64,000 bases of DNA from Gracilaria vermiculophylla (taxonomy: Eukaryota > Rhodophyta > Florideophyceae > Gracilariales > Gracilariaceae). Within the stretch, counting starts at the first letter, position 1, and each line of letters begins with the position of its first letter. Below are positions 10,219 to 20,714 of this stretch, in pieces. The translations under genes were made by a program, and so were the position numbers. The stretch spans positions 63,530-127,529 of the forward strand of contig JAHNZQ020000227.1 of assembly GCA_019155205.2 (NCBI GenBank), given 5' to 3'. Under the pieces are notes generated by a model that saw nothing but the letters and a program-made list of their open reading frames with translations, was not told the DNA's origin and made no database searches.

Positions 10219-12138
10219 ATGTCCATGGTACTTTTCCTGAGCGTGGTTTTTTGTAATTTATTCGTAATTCTCTCCTGGGCGCAATCCACAAAAAAGGTTT
10301 TTGTTCACTATCTGCCATGGTTTGATGCATCTGGTGAAAAATACCCAGCAAGAACTGGATGGTGTTATCCCTATTTTGGTGCCTACAATTGTTCAGACCC
10401 TTCTGTCATTCATTACTCGAATGTACCCCTTATTGGAGAGTACTCTCAGTTCGATAATTATGTATTGGAATATCATTTTCTGTTGATTTTTGTGACGGGT
10501 ATCGATGGAATAGTTATCAATATCAATCCGGCAAATCCGTTGCAAAAGGACTTGGTTTTATTCACCTTGGACAAATTACTTGAAATGAAATCTTCTTTTC
10601 CGTCGTTTGATCTCAATATTATTGTGTCTTATGATGATGGTAGTTCTTTGACGGACCAATCTCTGATTACAATATACTTGAAATGGATATATGATAACAT
10701 CTACAACAACCCCAAGTACTCATCATTAGTATTCAATGATGACGCGAACCGCCCCGTTCTGTTCTTCTGGTCAGAGTCAGATAACGAACATTATTGGAAT
10801 ACTGTTCAATCATTGTTTCAGGGCAACGTTCTGGTTTTCATTCGAAACGCTGTAAACTTCCAGTACTCTGATGGAAATTTTGAATGGGTGAACAATCTTA
10901 ATACCGGAAAACCTCTGTCAAACACAGCCAACTGGGGACAACAATACTTTGAAGACATGGACTGGAGCATGGCCAGACAGTCTGAAAACGGGGTCGAAGC
11001 CAATAATGTCAATGCGCTGAAAGTGGGCGGTGTGTATCCAGGATTTGATGATCAAAATGTACCGTCTTTTTGGAACGGGGGAACAAATCGGTACCACTTG
11101 CGCAACGTAGACGACGGAGAAACAATGGCACTGACTTGGCAAAAGCAAATCGATTATACTACGAATCGACTGGGTGGATCGGATAGCGTTCAAAATCCCT
11201 GGATTCAAATCACCACTTGGAATGATTGGCCGGAGGGAACTTCTATTGAGCCTTCGACCATGGGGGGATATGGGTACGTGGCCTTGGAGACGAATCGTCA
11301 AAAAATTGCCGAGTTCAAATCCACTTCTCCGAGCTACAAGAGTGCTTGCCTACGTGTACCCTTTGAGGTTTATACTACACGAAAAACATCAAGTTCTAAT
11401 TCTGCAGATGAGACTGTGAAGCAGCTTCTTTCAGGAAATTGTATGCTCCAAAGTCCATCACCGTCTCTATCAATAACTGGTACTGTATCACCAAGTACCA
11501 CAGCAAAAGCTTCCACATCTCCTCCTACTTCGGTAAGTCCCTTTTTTTCTCCAACGCTTTCCGCGAGCACTTCGCCTTCTTCCCTTGCCTTTCCTTCTGC
11601 GTCTCCCTTGAACGGACCACTTTCTACTTCTTCTCCGTCGCCTTTGATTACCTTATCACCATCAATGCATTCATCACCTTTTAACAACCCTCCAATTGCA
11701 CGAGTATCGCCTATATCTCAGTCTCCATCACCATCGTTTTTCCTGCCTTCGAAAATTTCGCCTTCCCCTTCTGCTTCTCAATATCCATCTCCATCAGCAT
11801 CCGCTTCCCCCAAACGCAGCAGCTCTCCTTTGTTGTCCTCTTCTCCTTCTCCACCCCAATCAGTTTCTCCTTCATCCTCACCCAAATGCCCTTGTCCCTG
11901 CATTATGATGAACATTCCCTTCAATTCGTTGCAATTTATCAGAAATTGCCGAATTAGAAATATTTTCTCAAGCACATTTGAAGCAGATCCACTCCTTAGT
12001 GAACACGATATTTTAATAAGATGTAAACAGGAACTCTTCCAATGTGGCGCTCAGCCTGAGAATGAACAAGAAGTTTCAAATGCAGTTGAAGATTTGGTTA
12101 ACATTGGCAATGACGTCTTTCAAAGCTTTTTTTCCTGA
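10219..12138 (+). CDS. Secreted GH99-like glycoside hydrolase with Ser/Pro-rich tail
   Basis: This 639-residue protein starts with a hydrophobic signal peptide (about residues 1-21). The globular part, about 25-360, resembles the GH99/GH71-type barrel: HYLPWF near the start, GIDGIVININ in the middle, and ITTWNDWPEGTSIEPS, the counterpart of the W-N-E-W-x-E-G-T-x-I-E-P signature. The first acid of that motif is Asp here rather than Glu. GH99 members act on alpha-mannosides; the substrate here cannot be read from sequence. Residues about 393-555 are a Ser/Pro/Thr-rich, probably O-glycosylated linker with many SPSP and ASP repeats. A short Cys-containing C-terminal segment (CPCPCIMM) follows, with no membrane anchor. 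It is a single exon beginning at an ATG. An extracellular or cell-wall role is likely. Confidence 0.8.
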   Translation: MSMVLFLSVVFCNLFVILSWAQSTKKVFVHYLPWFDASGEKYPARTGWCYPYFGAYNCSDPSVIHYSNVPLIGEYSQFDNYVLEYHFLLIFVTGIDGIVININPANPLQKDLVLFTLDKLLEMKSSFPSFDLNIIVSYDDGSSLTDQSLITIYLKWIYDNIYNNPKYSSLVFNDDANRPVLFFWSESDNEHYWNTVQSLFQGNVLVFIRNAVNFQYSDGNFEWVNNLNTGKPLSNTANWGQQYFEDMDWSMARQSENGVEANNVNALKVGGVYPGFDDQNVPSFWNGGTNRYHLRNVDDGETMALTWQKQIDYTTNRLGGSDSVQNPWIQITTWNDWPEGTSIEPSTMGGYGYVALETNRQKIAEFKSTSPSYKSACLRVPFEVYTTRKTSSSNSADETVKQLLSGNCMLQSPSPSLSITGTVSPSTTAKASTSPPTSVSPFFSPTLSASTSPSSLAFPSASPLNGPLSTSSPSPLITLSPSMHSSPFNNPPIARVSPISQSPSPSFFLPSKISPSPSASQYPSPSASASPKRSSSPLLSSSPSPPQSVSPSSSPKCPCPCIMMNIPFNSLQFIRNCRIRNIFSSTFEADPLLSEHDILIRCKQELFQCGAQPENEQEVSNAVEDLVNIGNDVFQSFFS

Positions 12139-12474
12139 GCTTACCCACAAAAAAAAATCATAAAAAGGTGTCAAGACAATTGAACAGTTTTTCGTACTTA
12201 CATAGGTATTCTAAATCTTTATCTACTGGGAATCTCCTAAAATCACGAAATATCATAATCAAAAGCACAAGTCGTTACGATGTGCGTGAGTTTAGTATGT
12301 AGATGCGACATGAAGCTAAGAACCACAAAGAACAAAATATTGTTTTCTTTACTTTTAATACAGATAGTTTTGCACATTCATGTCTTCCTGTACACTTGTA
12401 TTGTGTATTACAGGTTGCACCCACCCAGTTTTTTGGGAACAAAGCAAGTGTTTGATAATTGTGATTTCAAGATA

Positions 12475-13988
12475 CAGTGCGTTTCAAAAGTATAGGACAG
12501 TGCAAAAGCGCGCCAAAATATGGAGTTTTGCCTACTGTAGCCACCCCCATTAATTTTACCCTCAAAAACGCGTTTCAAAAGTATAGGACATTTCAAACTC
12601 ACGCGTGATTATTTCCACAACACGTTGTTTTCTTTCCTCAAAAAGACATAAAATCTTCTACATTAAAAGCTTATAACACAATACTTCAATCAGTACCATA
12701 GATCTATACCTTTTATTCCTATTTTTATCTCATTTTCTTGAATATTTACTGTTATATAAACATAAAGTTTTATTGATAGCCTAATAATGCTCNNNNNNNN
12801 NNNNNNNNNNNNNNNNNNNNNNNNNNNNNNNNNNNNNNNNNNNNNNNNNNNNNNNNNNNNNNNNNNNNNNNNNNNNNNNNNNNNNNNNNNNNAAAGCTTA
12901 TAACACAATACTTCAATCAGTACCATAGATCTATACCTTTTATTCCTATTTTTATCTCATTTTCTTGAATATTTACTGTTATATAAACATAAAGTTTTAT
13001 TGATAGCCTAATAATGCTCAGCTGCCACATTATGCATAACGTTGTGCAAGAACATTATCCCGGCTATGTGTTTTGCACTAAAAATCTCATTAAAAGAACG
13101 ATACATTTACAGAAAATGAATAAAATGGTAATGAAAAACGCTTCAAAATTCTTTTGGTTTATAAAACTGAACATCAATTCTATTTGGATGCTGCAAATGA
13201 ACAAAAAATGCTGCCACAGTGTGCCATGAGCATTGAAAAAAAAGAACGCTGCGAAAAGAATGTATTCTAAATTGAGTAAAACTTTGATTGTGATGAACAA
13301 CAGTGTCTTATCTATGTCTATCATAAGCAAAAAAGATCAAACAAATTTTGAACAAATAAAAGTTTTATGAAAGCTTAAATTATGCCATGCACTGGACTCT
13401 GGATGAGAAAAACTACATATAGAGCCTTTGAAGCAAGTATTATAGACTCAAAAAGGCTTCCAAATGCTTTCACACAACTTTTTATATAATTTTACATATC
13501 TGATCAGAAATGTAAACTACTTTTTCACTAAGATAGCGCCGTTTTTTACCAGTCTTTAGCAATGAAAAACATTCTTTGCTTGCTATTAAGTAATGCCATG
13601 CAGTTACTTACGCGTTAAGTTCACCTAAACCCTTTTGAAAATGAATAAGATGTACTCGTTAGAATGATTTATGGCCATTTTAGGCCATTCTGTACAGGTT
13701 TTGATTAAATCCAAAGTAGTGGAAATAGCGCGAAAACTATGAATATTTTAACTATGGGACGTTAGAGAAACGCGATGCAAAAGCGTTGAATTAGTATTAT
13801 TTAGTACACAAAAGCGAAAAACAACTACTGAAGAAGGCAAAATGAAGTATGAAAGTGAAATGTCCTATGATTTTGAAACGGTTTTTTAACTCAAAACTTT
13901 TTTGAAAACTGATTTTGGTAGCACTACAGTACTAAAAACGATGATTTGCATCACAATGCCAGGTGTCCTATACTTTTGAAACAGACTT
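12475..13988. mobile_element. Non-autonomous Tc1/mariner-like element with IR/DR ends
   Basis: The left end starts CAGTGC then GTTTCAAAAGTATAGGAC, and the right end is its inverted, slightly diverged copy. Both are flanked by TA (12473-12474 and 13989-13990). Each end holds a second internal copy: about 12571-12590 on the left and about 13856-13880 on the right, 95-110 bp inside. Doubled direct repeats within each inverted repeat are the IR/DR arrangement of some Tc1/mariner elements. The interior is AT-rich with no recognisable transposase. The N gap and flanking duplication inside inflate its apparent length of about 1.5 kb. Confidence 0.75.
12666..13019. repeat. Identical 127-bp copies flanking an N gap, probable assembly artefact
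   Basis: Bases 12666-12792 and 12893-13019 are identical as far as I can read, and the 100-N gap 12793-12892 lies exactly between them. This is what overlapping contig ends joined with a placeholder produce. The real locus probably has one copy and no gap. Confidence 0.85.
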
Positions 13989-14232
13989 TACGTCCACTAT
14001 GAGTACGACCTCTGGCAAATGGACCTGAGCACATTTACTGTGAATGCAGATTTGTTTATTTTACGAAAACCCCAAACATTTGTGCATGATGCAATTTATG
14101 TACGATGCATACTTTTACCCGTGTTGCTCTTAACCGTTCCTTGTGTGCTGTTTTGAACTGAGAATCATTGGTTTACAAAATGCCGTCATCATTAGGCACT
14201 ACACAATTGATGAAAGAATTTCTGTTTGTCCT

Positions 14233-14688
14233 CTACTTTTTCTTTTTGCTTTTCTTACCAAATAACTGAATCCAGTACAATCCATTTTTTTTGCTCCTTG
14301 TCACATCAATCCCCGTATCTTCAGCCCTTTTATCGAGAATATTAGCACGATGTCCCTTGCTATTCATCCAGTCGTTCATGACCTCTGTACAAGAATCTTG
14401 ATTGCTAGCGAGGTTTTCACCTCCCCAAGCAAAAGGGTACGTGACTGCTCTCAATCTGTCTGGCAGAGATGCACCATACGAGTGTGTGATATCGATGTCA
14501 TTTGAAGCCAATTTTTTGATATAAAGTTTGGCACACCGCATTAGTCTTTTACTGAGACGAAGTGTGCGAAGACCTTCCTTCTCGCGTACTTTGTTGGTAA
14601 TTTTTAATATCTTATGTATGCGCATTTTTCTCCTTTTCTTAGACTTCTTGCTTTTCGATATCAGGCGATCGTGTAATTTACGATCCAT
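14233..14688 (-). CDS. CAP-domain (YkwD/PR-1-like) protein with lysine-rich ends
   Basis: This 151-residue protein is read from the ATG at 14688; the frame also stays open a little upstream. It has the compact CAP fold pattern of YkwD/SCP proteins: HSYGASLPDRL, GGENLAS and WMNSKGHRANILD. These contain the His, Glu and His residues that line the CAP cavity. CAP proteins are normally secreted, but no signal peptide is visible. The N-terminus is strongly basic (SKKSKKRRKMR) and the C-terminus ends in KKSKKKK. An upstream signal-peptide exon is possible: a hydrophobic stretch (VTFFLFVVYYIQNTFSVQLS) is encoded in another frame at 14740-14830, but I found no clear splice pair. Its biochemical role is unknown. 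Confidence 0.75.
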   Translation of the reverse strand: MDRKLHDRLISKSKKSKKRRKMRIHKILKITNKVREKEGLRTLRLSKRLMRCAKLYIKKLASNDIDITHSYGASLPDRLRAVTYPFAWGGENLASNQDSCTEVMNDWMNSKGHRANILDKRAEDTGIDVTRSKKNGLYWIQLFGKKSKKKK

Positions 14689-14697
14689 TGATATCAC

Positions 14698-17325
14698 TGG
14701 TTGAACATAAAATTTTCGCTATGTTGGTCACAATGATGGATCTTGCGAAACTCAACTGCACTGAAAAAGTGTTCTGAATGTAATAGACAACAAACAAAAA
14801 GAATGTTACGCAAGAATAATTTTTAATATGAAAATTTCTTGGTCTGAATGATACTAAACAAAGCATTTGTGTTTCAGATTCTGCCAAAATAACATCATTG
14901 AGTTCAATTTATGCTCGTTTTGCAAGGGGTTTGTTTCATATGAATTTAAGTGAAAAAGTCGATGCTTATGATGAGGTACAAAAAAAATCAATCTGAATTA
15001 ATACATCCTTTGAAATTTTTGGTCGGGCAACATGTAGCAAAGAAAAGAAAAATGTTTCTGATTGTTGATAAAATGGCAAATTATTCAAAACTCTTTCTCA
15101 TAAAAGAAGAAAAATCCAAGAAAGCGGTGAAGTGCACATCGCTTTTGGTATGAAAAACCAGATTCGATAGTGGAAAAAACAGGAAGCCATGCTCGCGACT
15201 ATTGACTGCGCTGCATAGCTTTTATCAGATAATATACGTGGCAGTATTGCCATTTACTAAAGCGTAAAATGTGCTCATCGCCTTCTCAAAGTTAGTTGTT
15301 GTTAACAAGCAGCGATTTTTTATCAAGCAGCGATTTTTTATCTTAATTGACAAAGTGCTCATTGCAACAGGTGAAAGGTTGTAAAATTTATGCTTCCGAC
15401 GCATTCTTGATCATAATCCATGAAAAATGCACGTAAATGAGACAATGAAAACAGGATTCGTTGAATTAGAAAGTCCGTCTGTTGTAAGGGTTTCAATTGT
15501 ATCGACGATGACAGCAACGCAAATACTTATTCAAAAGAATGCTATCCACCTCAACCATGTCATATTCAGGAAAAAAGCTTGTTTATTTTATGCCATCTAA
15601 AAGATATCGAAAGGGAAAAGCTCTTCCCAGGTTTTGTATTTTTGCATCATATTGAAAATAACCTCTGTTATTGGGGTGAACCAGAGGAGTTGGTGGCAGA
15701 GCCAAAAAATGAACCGAGAATCCTTAAAACCTCACCCGTAGTCAACTGATGTAGATACCGATTAAGCTATAGTCGACCGTGGAGACTGATGCTGCTCAGC
15801 CGGAAATTTTAATTGGACTAGTATCATGAATGTCTTTTGCAGCTGACAGCACCATTATCATCAAATTCATCTCAGTGTATGACATATACTAATCGACCAT
15901 TCTCCTCTAAAAGAGAATAGAGCCACGGGAAGAATCATCTAGTTTCTCAGTCTTCCCTGCGAGGGACAAAAATTTACAGCTACACTGACTCTCAGACGTT
16001 TGAAAGCAAAAATGCCATGCTGCTCATATAAAGCCATTCTATGTGTCATAAAAGCCACTGCCGGACTGCTTTCAAAGCTTGACAGAAGAAATCCTTTTAT
16101 TTCTGAGCCGAAAGCTGCTTTATATCTTTCGGGTAGCTGTTGAAGACTTTACATGTGTCTTTTGATCCCCTGAACCAAATCTATTAGTATTATGATTTCG
16201 ACCATATATCCAACCCCAAATAGCTACCGAATGGTTAATCATGGTATTTGGGCCTGTACAATGCCTTTGATTTGGTGTGCTAGAATTCGTTTTATTGCAG
16301 AATTGGAGATCACCACTGAAAATCGACAAGAACGTGTCATAGAGAGTGCGTGTGACTGAAACGATGATGATTATCATGCTGGAAAAAAACCGATACGGTG
16401 TTTGGCATAGAAGTTGATGACTACATGATTCAAACATGTCTCGGAGGCAAGTCTAAACTTTTGCCAATCATGATCAAGATTGATCATTAGGACAGGATCG
16501 TAAACGACGTAAAAATAGACCTGAACATTCATGAAGCGCGAAGGCATAAACACAAATTTTTTGAAAAGTGCCAAAATGCTCTTTGTAGTCATACAAATAA
16601 AAATGCCATAGCCGAAAATCTTCAATTTGTATTGAAGCACATCTGAGAGCGCGGGAGGCTGCACCACATCCAAGGTCAAATGTTAAGCACACCCTGCATT
16701 GAAGCACAGGCTGGTTTTTAAAAAAAAAGGAATTTAAGGCCATCGTGTTACATTTTGGCGAAAGAAGCCGGTTTTAAACCAAAACGCTTTTTTTTAACCA
16801 ATAAATTAATTATCATTTCGCACAATGGTCTTCCTCGCCGCAAAAAAAAAAAATTATTGATTGAATGATTTGAGTGAAGCGAGTACAAAATGTGTTTCTG
16901 ATCCTGTAAATTACGTTATTTAGAGAACCTTTTGGACTGTTCAAGTGGAGAGGTGTAAAATATTTAGTATTAAGGTATGTTGCGTACTGCAAAAGAGCGC
17001 CTTCTACAGACATTTTTTCGCGGGAAATTGTGCAGCAAACTGTTCTCTCCGAGGTAACGCGAAAGCACCGGTTCTCTTGGTGTATTCGTCAAATCCGCAG
17101 GGTGTGAACACCGTCCGACGCAAATCTTTTTGGTTGTGCATCGTCCGAGTTTTTCTTTCTAAGCTGCCTCTGAGCTTTCACTTACACGCACGCAATATTT
17201 TCCTTGATTTTCGACCACCTGATCATCATCATTGTGGTACACTCTGCGACTTCTTGTAAGGCGCCTTGAGTAACTCGGCGGGCAGCGAAAAACGAAGAGC
17301 AACTTGAATCATTTTTACCTACAAG
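14698..17325. other. AT-rich stretch without a recognised gene
   Basis: Both strands hold only short open stretches. A minus-strand pair at 16120-16679 reads for about 100 codons each but resembles nothing I know, and its first stretch lacks a convincing start. The last 250 bp become less AT-rich and probably contain the RFC promoter. Confidence 0.55.
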
Positions 17326-18405
17326 ATGTCATCGGAGGGGCTGCTTTGGGTGGACAAGTACCGTCCGTGCACTCATAGTGAGCTTTCATATCATTCCTCT
17401 CTCACAAAGAATCTTCAGTCATTGAGCAATATAGACATGCCTCATTTGTTATTCTACGGTCCATCGGGCGCCGGGAAGCGTACACGAGTTCATTGCGTAC
17501 TACGTGGATTATTCGGGCAGGCCGTTGAAAAGAAAAAAGTTGTTCACAGAACACTGAAACTAGAGAAGAAGCAAATTGAGGTCACCACCGTTGCTTCAGC
17601 TCACCATATTGAAGTGAATCCATCCGAATCTGGGAACAATGACCGTTTGGTTGTGCAGGAACTAATTAAGGATATGGCCTCCTCTGCTCCTTTAGATGTG
17701 AAAAAGGGACTTAAAGTTATTGTGATGCATGATGTCGATCAAATGACGCGTCTTGCACAACAAGCGTTACGGCGCACCATGGAACGATATTCCAAAACGT
17801 GCAGGGTTATTATGGTTGCCGAGTCGGTCACAAGGGTGCTTGAGCCGCTTCGAAGTAGGTGCGTAGGAATCCGAGTGGCGCTTCCTTCCAAGGAGGACAT
17901 CGTGTCCGTGCTCCAGAATGTGGCGCAAAGGGAAGGAGTTACGCTTCCAGGACAATTGGCTGAAAGGCTCGCAGACACTTCTGATCGAAACATGAGGAGA
18001 GCTCTGCTGCAATTTGAAGCTACCCGCGTATCGATGGGCGCCCTAGCTCTTCCCCCTGAAGCGCAAGTTATGTTGGGTGATTGGGAATACGCGTGCCAAG
18101 ACTTGGCTGTAATGTTGACTCGATCCCAAACAGCATCTCAGCTGATCGCCGTCCGAAAGCGTCTGCAAGAACTGTTGGCACATGCGGTTCCGGGAGATAT
18201 GATTCTCCGCAGACTTCTTGAAGAGATTCTCAGAATTGCAGATGATGAAATATGTCCCGAAATCTGCAGGGTTGCGGCCAAATTTGATCGCAATTTGACG
18301 AAGGGAACGAAGCCGATCTTTCACCTTGAAGCTTTTTCGGCTCGGTTCATGCAAATCTATGCTGCGTTTTTGAGGCAGCAAGCGACGATGATGAACGATG
18401 GATGA
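17326..18405 (+). CDS. RFC3: Replication factor C small subunit (human RFC3 / yeast Rfc5 type)
   Basis: This 359-residue single-exon protein is a subunit of the pentameric AAA+ clamp loader that opens and loads PCNA at primer-template junctions in the nucleus. LWVDKYRP opens the protein (residues 7-13). Walker A is GPSGAGKRT (45-53). HHIEVNPSESGNNDR (93-107) is diagnostic of the RFC3 (yeast Rfc5) branch. The Walker B position reads VIVMHDVD (131-138), a non-canonical box as is usual in this subunit. The arginine-finger SRC motif lies at 177-179. The C-terminal part matches the RFC collar. Length and order are those of the family (human RFC3 has 356 residues). The start ATG follows ACAAG and gives the conserved N-terminus. 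Confidence 0.95.
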   Translation: MSSEGLLWVDKYRPCTHSELSYHSSLTKNLQSLSNIDMPHLLFYGPSGAGKRTRVHCVLRGLFGQAVEKKKVVHRTLKLEKKQIEVTTVASAHHIEVNPSESGNNDRLVVQELIKDMASSAPLDVKKGLKVIVMHDVDQMTRLAQQALRRTMERYSKTCRVIMVAESVTRVLEPLRSRCVGIRVALPSKEDIVSVLQNVAQREGVTLPGQLAERLADTSDRNMRRALLQFEATRVSMGALALPPEAQVMLGDWEYACQDLAVMLTRSQTASQLIAVRKRLQELLAHAVPGDMILRRLLEEILRIADDEICPEICRVAAKFDRNLTKGTKPIFHLEAFSARFMQIYAAFLRQQATMMNDG

Positions 18406-19341
18406 CAGCCTAATCGCTTGGTTGTGCGTTGACCTTTCTTCCTTCTTGCACGTAAAAGCACTCAAGGTCTACTGAACTTGACTGAAGACGACAGCTTTTA
18501 ACCATTGTTGGAGCAAGGCATGCGCTGAGGCGGCTTCGGGTACTTGCATTTTATTGAGCAGTTGAAGTTTTCAGAGAAATATAGTTGGCTTATGAAAGAA
18601 TTGAAAGTTTTCTACTGAGAGTGGGTGATCGAAGCAAACATCAAAGAAAGCATGACGAATTGCTCCTTTTTTTTCACATAACTCTAGCCATTGTCGTTCA
18701 TCAAGGGTGGAATTTGGAGATCTCAATGAAGAACGCCATGTTAATCTTCGCGTTATTGCTGATTGAAAGAGTGCTGCTTACCGGCCTGCTGAAGAACTTG
18801 CACGGAGTAAACAAAGTTCCACAAAAGCCTAAAACGTTTTTGGCATTTTTTAAAGGAGAAAACTTTTACTGAAGCTTTTTTTTGGCCTAGAACTATGCTA
18901 AGGGAAAAAGGCAAATGACCTCAATAATGAACAAAAGGAAATCTGCGATGAGATTCGAAGCACTCTTCCTACTTTATCATCCTTTGCATACTAGAGCACT
19001 TCAGTAAATCCGACCGCGATTGTTTTTCGCAGCCCTCTGCTCTATCCTGTACCACAATGCCCGCTGAAGGCACGTACTTTAGCTGACACGTATTAACTGT
19101 ATATTCCGCAAAAGGGTCACCAATAAAACGTCTACCCTTGGTAGTGCTATTTTCTCAAATTGACACACGTTTCTGGTAGATGCGAGTCTCGCACAGAAGC
19201 CGGAGATTTGAGACGCCCAATACACCGATTTTCATGAGCCCTTTGCAGAGGGTTCTGATGAGTGAGTAGAGAAAATTGTTGTATCCGTCTTCAGTGCGCA
19301 CGGATGCAGTATTCCACCTCGCACACTTTGAAGTCTCTGTG

Positions 19342-20622
19342 ATGAAAAGCGGAATTCGGAGAAGACCTCGCCACCCTCAGAATCATCCATTCTTTGTACA
19401 CGCCGTCGCCTTGCCTTCGCTTTGGAGATCTAGAACGAATAGGGCTCGTCACACAGTTTGCAAGGCCCAAGGTTCCACCCCCTCCCGGAATGGCAAACGT
19501 CGCTCTGTGTCATGGCACTCAGCCCCTTCCAACTTAATAAGCGAAGAAGATTGGCTGGTACGGTCTCGAATCCGGCGATCTCCAGATATTGTGAGAAAGA
19601 CGAAAGTTACCGTCTGTGGTGGCGGTTCTTTCGGAACGGCAATGGCAAATCTCCTCGCCCGTAATGGTTATCGGGTATCTATTCTTGTGCGAAAACAATG
19701 GGTTAGAGATGAGATAAACCATGAGCACCGGAACCCGAAATATCTTTCCGAGTACTTGCTTCCAGATAATCTTTCGGCCACTTTAGATGGAGAAGAAGCA
19801 TTTTCTGATGCCACACTTTGCGTTCATGCCGTTCCCGTGCAAGCTACCACTGATTTTATTCAATCCATTCAAAACACTATTCCGGACGACCTTCCGATTC
19901 TTTGCACTTCGAAGGGATTGGAAATTTCTAGCCTATCTCTGATGTGTGAACTTCTTCCCCGAATGTTGGGCACCGACAGAAAGTACGCGTACTTGTCTGG
20001 CCCTTCCTTTGCCGCTGAGATAATGCAGGGCTTACCCACAGCTGTTGTTGTGGCATCTTCGGACCGTGTCTTCGCAAACAGTCTTGCGGACATGTTTTCG
20101 TCGCCATCTTTCAAAGTATTCACGTCGACAGACACAGTCGGGCTTGAGGTTGCGGGTGCGATAAAAAATGTGATAGCAATCGCTGCGGGCATGAGCGAAG
20201 GATTAGGACTGGGGACGAATTCTATGGCGGCCTTGGTTACACGGGGTTGCAGCGAAATGCGACGGATTGCAATCGGGCAGGGTGCTTCTCCTGTTACACT
20301 CGCAGGACTAAGTGGAGTAGGAGATACTTTTTTGACCTGCTTCGGACCCCTTAGTCGCAACCGAACAGTTGGAGTGCGATTGGGAAAGGGGGAAAAGCTG
20401 GAAGACATCTTGAACACCTCAAGACAGATAGCAGAGGGAGTAGCCACCGCAAAGGCGCTGGTACGGTGGTTGGGAGGTGGAGAAGAAAACTCTCCAATGG
20501 CGGCTAGGGCCAGCTTAAAGTACCCTATTCTCTACGGGGTAGCCGCCATTTTGGATGGAAAGATAACTCCGAGGGAGGGTCTACATATGTTATTGGCTAT
20601 GCCGCCTCAACAGGAAGATTGA
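19342..20622 (+). CDS. NAD(P)-dependent glycerol-3-phosphate dehydrogenase, GpsA type, probably plastid-targeted
   Basis: This 426-residue enzyme reduces dihydroxyacetone phosphate to sn-glycerol 3-phosphate for glycerolipid synthesis. The Rossmann motif VTVCGGGSFGTAMA sits at about residues 89-102. Later come SGPSFAAEI, EVAGAIKNVIAIAAG with the conserved Lys of the catalytic site, GVGDTFLTC, and a C-terminal YPILYGVAAILDGK. These follow the bacterial GpsA and plastid enzyme pattern. The first 85 residues precede the Rossmann fold, are rich in Arg, Ser and Pro and poor in acids, and fit a transit peptide. I start at ATG 19342; upstream in-frame sequence has no ATG. It converges with the aminotransferase-fold gene 92 bp downstream. 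Confidence 0.92.
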   Translation: MKSGIRRRPRHPQNHPFFVHAVALPSLWRSRTNRARHTVCKAQGSTPSRNGKRRSVSWHSAPSNLISEEDWLVRSRIRRSPDIVRKTKVTVCGGGSFGTAMANLLARNGYRVSILVRKQWVRDEINHEHRNPKYLSEYLLPDNLSATLDGEEAFSDATLCVHAVPVQATTDFIQSIQNTIPDDLPILCTSKGLEISSLSLMCELLPRMLGTDRKYAYLSGPSFAAEIMQGLPTAVVVASSDRVFANSLADMFSSPSFKVFTSTDTVGLEVAGAIKNVIAIAAGMSEGLGLGTNSMAALVTRGCSEMRRIAIGQGASPVTLAGLSGVGDTFLTCFGPLSRNRTVGVRLGKGEKLEDILNTSRQIAEGVATAKALVRWLGGGEENSPMAARASLKYPILYGVAAILDGKITPREGLHMLLAMPPQQED

Positions 20623-20714
20623 AAATGGTCTTTGGAATATTTTCCTCTCAGTATGTTGGTGTCAATGAAACCTTTTCTTGAGGAACCGAGAAGCCTGTTG
20701 GAATTTGCTGCGGC

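Noticed and set aside
15650..15790. Possible tRNA-like segment
   Set aside because: I could not form a consistent acceptor stem and T-arm; no tRNA was supportable anywhere in the window.
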